The position numbers and the translations under genes are program-made. The notes beneath the pieces are model-generated. The model did not search any database, was not told the origin of the DNA, and saw only the letters and a program-made list of their open reading frames with translations. Shown one piece after another: positions 7,093-7,751 of a stretch of DNA of 7,751 bases (the stretch's first letter is position 1; each line of letters opens with the position of its first letter). The stretch spans positions 1 through 7,751 of the forward strand of contig JBMQEM010000065.1 of assembly GCA_049363815.1 (NCBI GenBank), read 5' to 3'. The stretch comes from JADKIH01 sp049363815. Lineage in GTDB: Bacteria; Bacteroidota; Bacteroidia; AKYH767-A; 2013-40CM-41-45.

Positions 7093-7205
7093 ATGAAAGT
7101 GAAGAGTGAAAAGTGAAACATTTGCTCCAAAGGAAACAGGATTCATACCTGAAATTATCTTCTTACGATACCAGTTATTCACTTTTCACTTTTCGTCATT
7201 CATAA
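7093..7205. repeat. Imperfect inverted repeat of heptamers filling the convergent intergenic space
   Basis: The left arm holds three heptamers, AGTGAAG, AGTGAAA, AGTGAAA (7098-7118). The right arm holds four, TTCACTT, TTCACTT, TTCGTCA, TTCATAA (7178-7205). Bases 7101-7117 pair with 7178-7194 with one G-T pair, and the arms extend imperfectly to 7093 and about 7203 with one base unpaired. The 60 bases between them show no gene. The element starts four bases after the regulator TGA and ends next to the stop codon of the minus-strand gene, so it could fold as a two-way terminator. It also resembles a small non-autonomous repeat. No transposase or clear target-site duplication is seen. Confidence 0.65.
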
Positions 7206-7700
7206 TTACTTAATCAGACAATTTTTCTTTTGCTCCATAATAAACCCCAGACAATCAAACATTCTTTTATACACGAGTTTATTCTTCATTCTTCCAGTCT
7301 TAGGTCGCCAGCCAAAAAGATTTGTGGTGCCTGTTGTTCCTAACTGAATACTGAAACATTTTTCTACTATCCCCGATCCTGTTCTGAACTTCACTCCTAT
7401 GACTGACCAGCCGGGATAAATTAAAATTTTATTCTGACACTTATCCTGAAATGCATCTTCTACACAAGGAAATCCTTTGAACCATTGTGTTAAACTCTCA
7501 ATATTCTCATCCATCCGGGGTTCGAATATAAGTGTATCTGTGTAATCCCTGGATTCCGGAATTTCTTTGATCATACGTTTTAATATCCGTTCAACCTTAC
7601 GAAAATTCTCCTTCTGAACCGCTTTGCAAAAAGAAGAATTATCCTGACCATACGACACATTCATACAAATTACTAATATCAAAAATAAGGTACTCTTCAT
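7206..7700 (-). CDS. Small secreted protein of unknown function
   Basis: The 164-aa product starts with a clear signal peptide (MKSTLFLILVICMNVSYG, then Q19), so it should be exported to the periplasm or outside. The mature part begins with a charged amphipathic stretch (KAVQKENFRKVERILKRMIK). It continues into a compact region rich in aromatic residues and Gly (IYPGWSVIGVKF, FGWRPKTGR). Mature cysteines are C25, C79, C88, C115, C150 and C161, an even number that would suit disulfides. I recall similar unnamed proteins in Bacteroidota but know no function. An in-frame ATG at 7724 would add eight residues (MEGAFKGA). I prefer 7700 because the signal peptide then begins with the usual Met-Lys and AGGAG lies just upstream, although only two bases away. 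The promoter is probably outside the window. It converges on the regulator across the heptamer repeat. Confidence 0.85.
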   Translation of the reverse strand: MKSTLFLILVICMNVSYGQDNSSFCKAVQKENFRKVERILKRMIKEIPESRDYTDTLIFEPRMDENIESLTQWFKGFPCVEDAFQDKCQNKILIYPGWSVIGVKFRTGSGIVEKCFSIQLGTTGTTNLFGWRPKTGRMKNKLVYKRMFDCLGFIMEQKKNCLIK

Positions 7701-7720
7701 TGCTCCTTTAAATGCTCCTT
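7701..7720 (-). promoter_or_regulatory. Doubled AAGGAGCA, ribosome-binding-site-like, before the small secreted protein
   Basis: On the minus strand AAGGAGCA occurs twice, at 7720-7713 and 7708-7701, with a 12-base period. The second copy ends directly against the ATG at 7700, leaving two bases between AGGAG and the start, shorter than the usual 5-9. The first copy is too far upstream to be ideal. If translation starts at 7724 both copies are coding. The repeat therefore bears on, but does not settle, the choice of start. Confidence 0.35.
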
Positions 7721-7751
7721 CCATTTTCTTAAAACAGTCTGATAATTGGTT

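Noticed and set aside
7093..7205. Repeat unit as a CRISPR array or insertion sequence
   Set aside because: The units are only 7 bases, there are no regular spacers, no cas or transposase gene is nearby, and no clear target-site duplication is seen.

Overview
The window looks like part of a chromosome from a member of the Bacteroidota, though I cannot place it to genus. The evidence is: signal peptides ending in a Ser/Gly-Gln junction, a giant secreted protein built from fibronectin III, PPC, Ig-like and IPT/TIG modules with a dockerin-like tail, promoter-like sequences of the TTTG / TAnnTTTG type, weak or absent Shine-Dalgarno sites, and moderate-to-low GC. There are no rRNA or tRNA genes, CRISPR arrays, phage genes or transposase genes.

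Layout. Positions 1-57 hold a 17-bp perfect hairpin and a short run of 7-bp repeats, directly after the stop codon of a secreted zinc metalloprotease (58-4041, minus strand, 1327 aa). A 211-bp spacer (4042-4252) carries the likely protease promoter. Next, still on the minus strand, come a MATE-family exporter (4253-5650) and a 91-aa small protein (5712-5987), probably one operon driven by a promoter at about 6011-6040. Divergent from them on the plus strand is a GlxA-type regulator (DJ-1/PfpI-like domain plus AraC-type HTH; 6120-7089). It is broken by a one-base frameshift in a run of eight A residues, so only 6120-6965 is read in one frame. The 116-bp space after it is almost filled by an imperfect inverted repeat made of heptamers. 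Last is a small secreted protein of unknown function (7206-7700, minus strand).

How the genes may work together. The regulator and the small protein/MATE pair share a 132-bp divergent promoter region, a common arrangement for a regulator controlling its neighbour. The inference is that the regulator senses a small molecule or stress and controls export by the MATE pump. The protease is probably independent: it is secreted, likely processed at the cell surface, and has its own promoter. I see no convincing new multi-gene system. The points most worth a second look are the regulator frameshift, the heptamer repeats at two gene ends, and the small HMA-like protein paired with the exporter.
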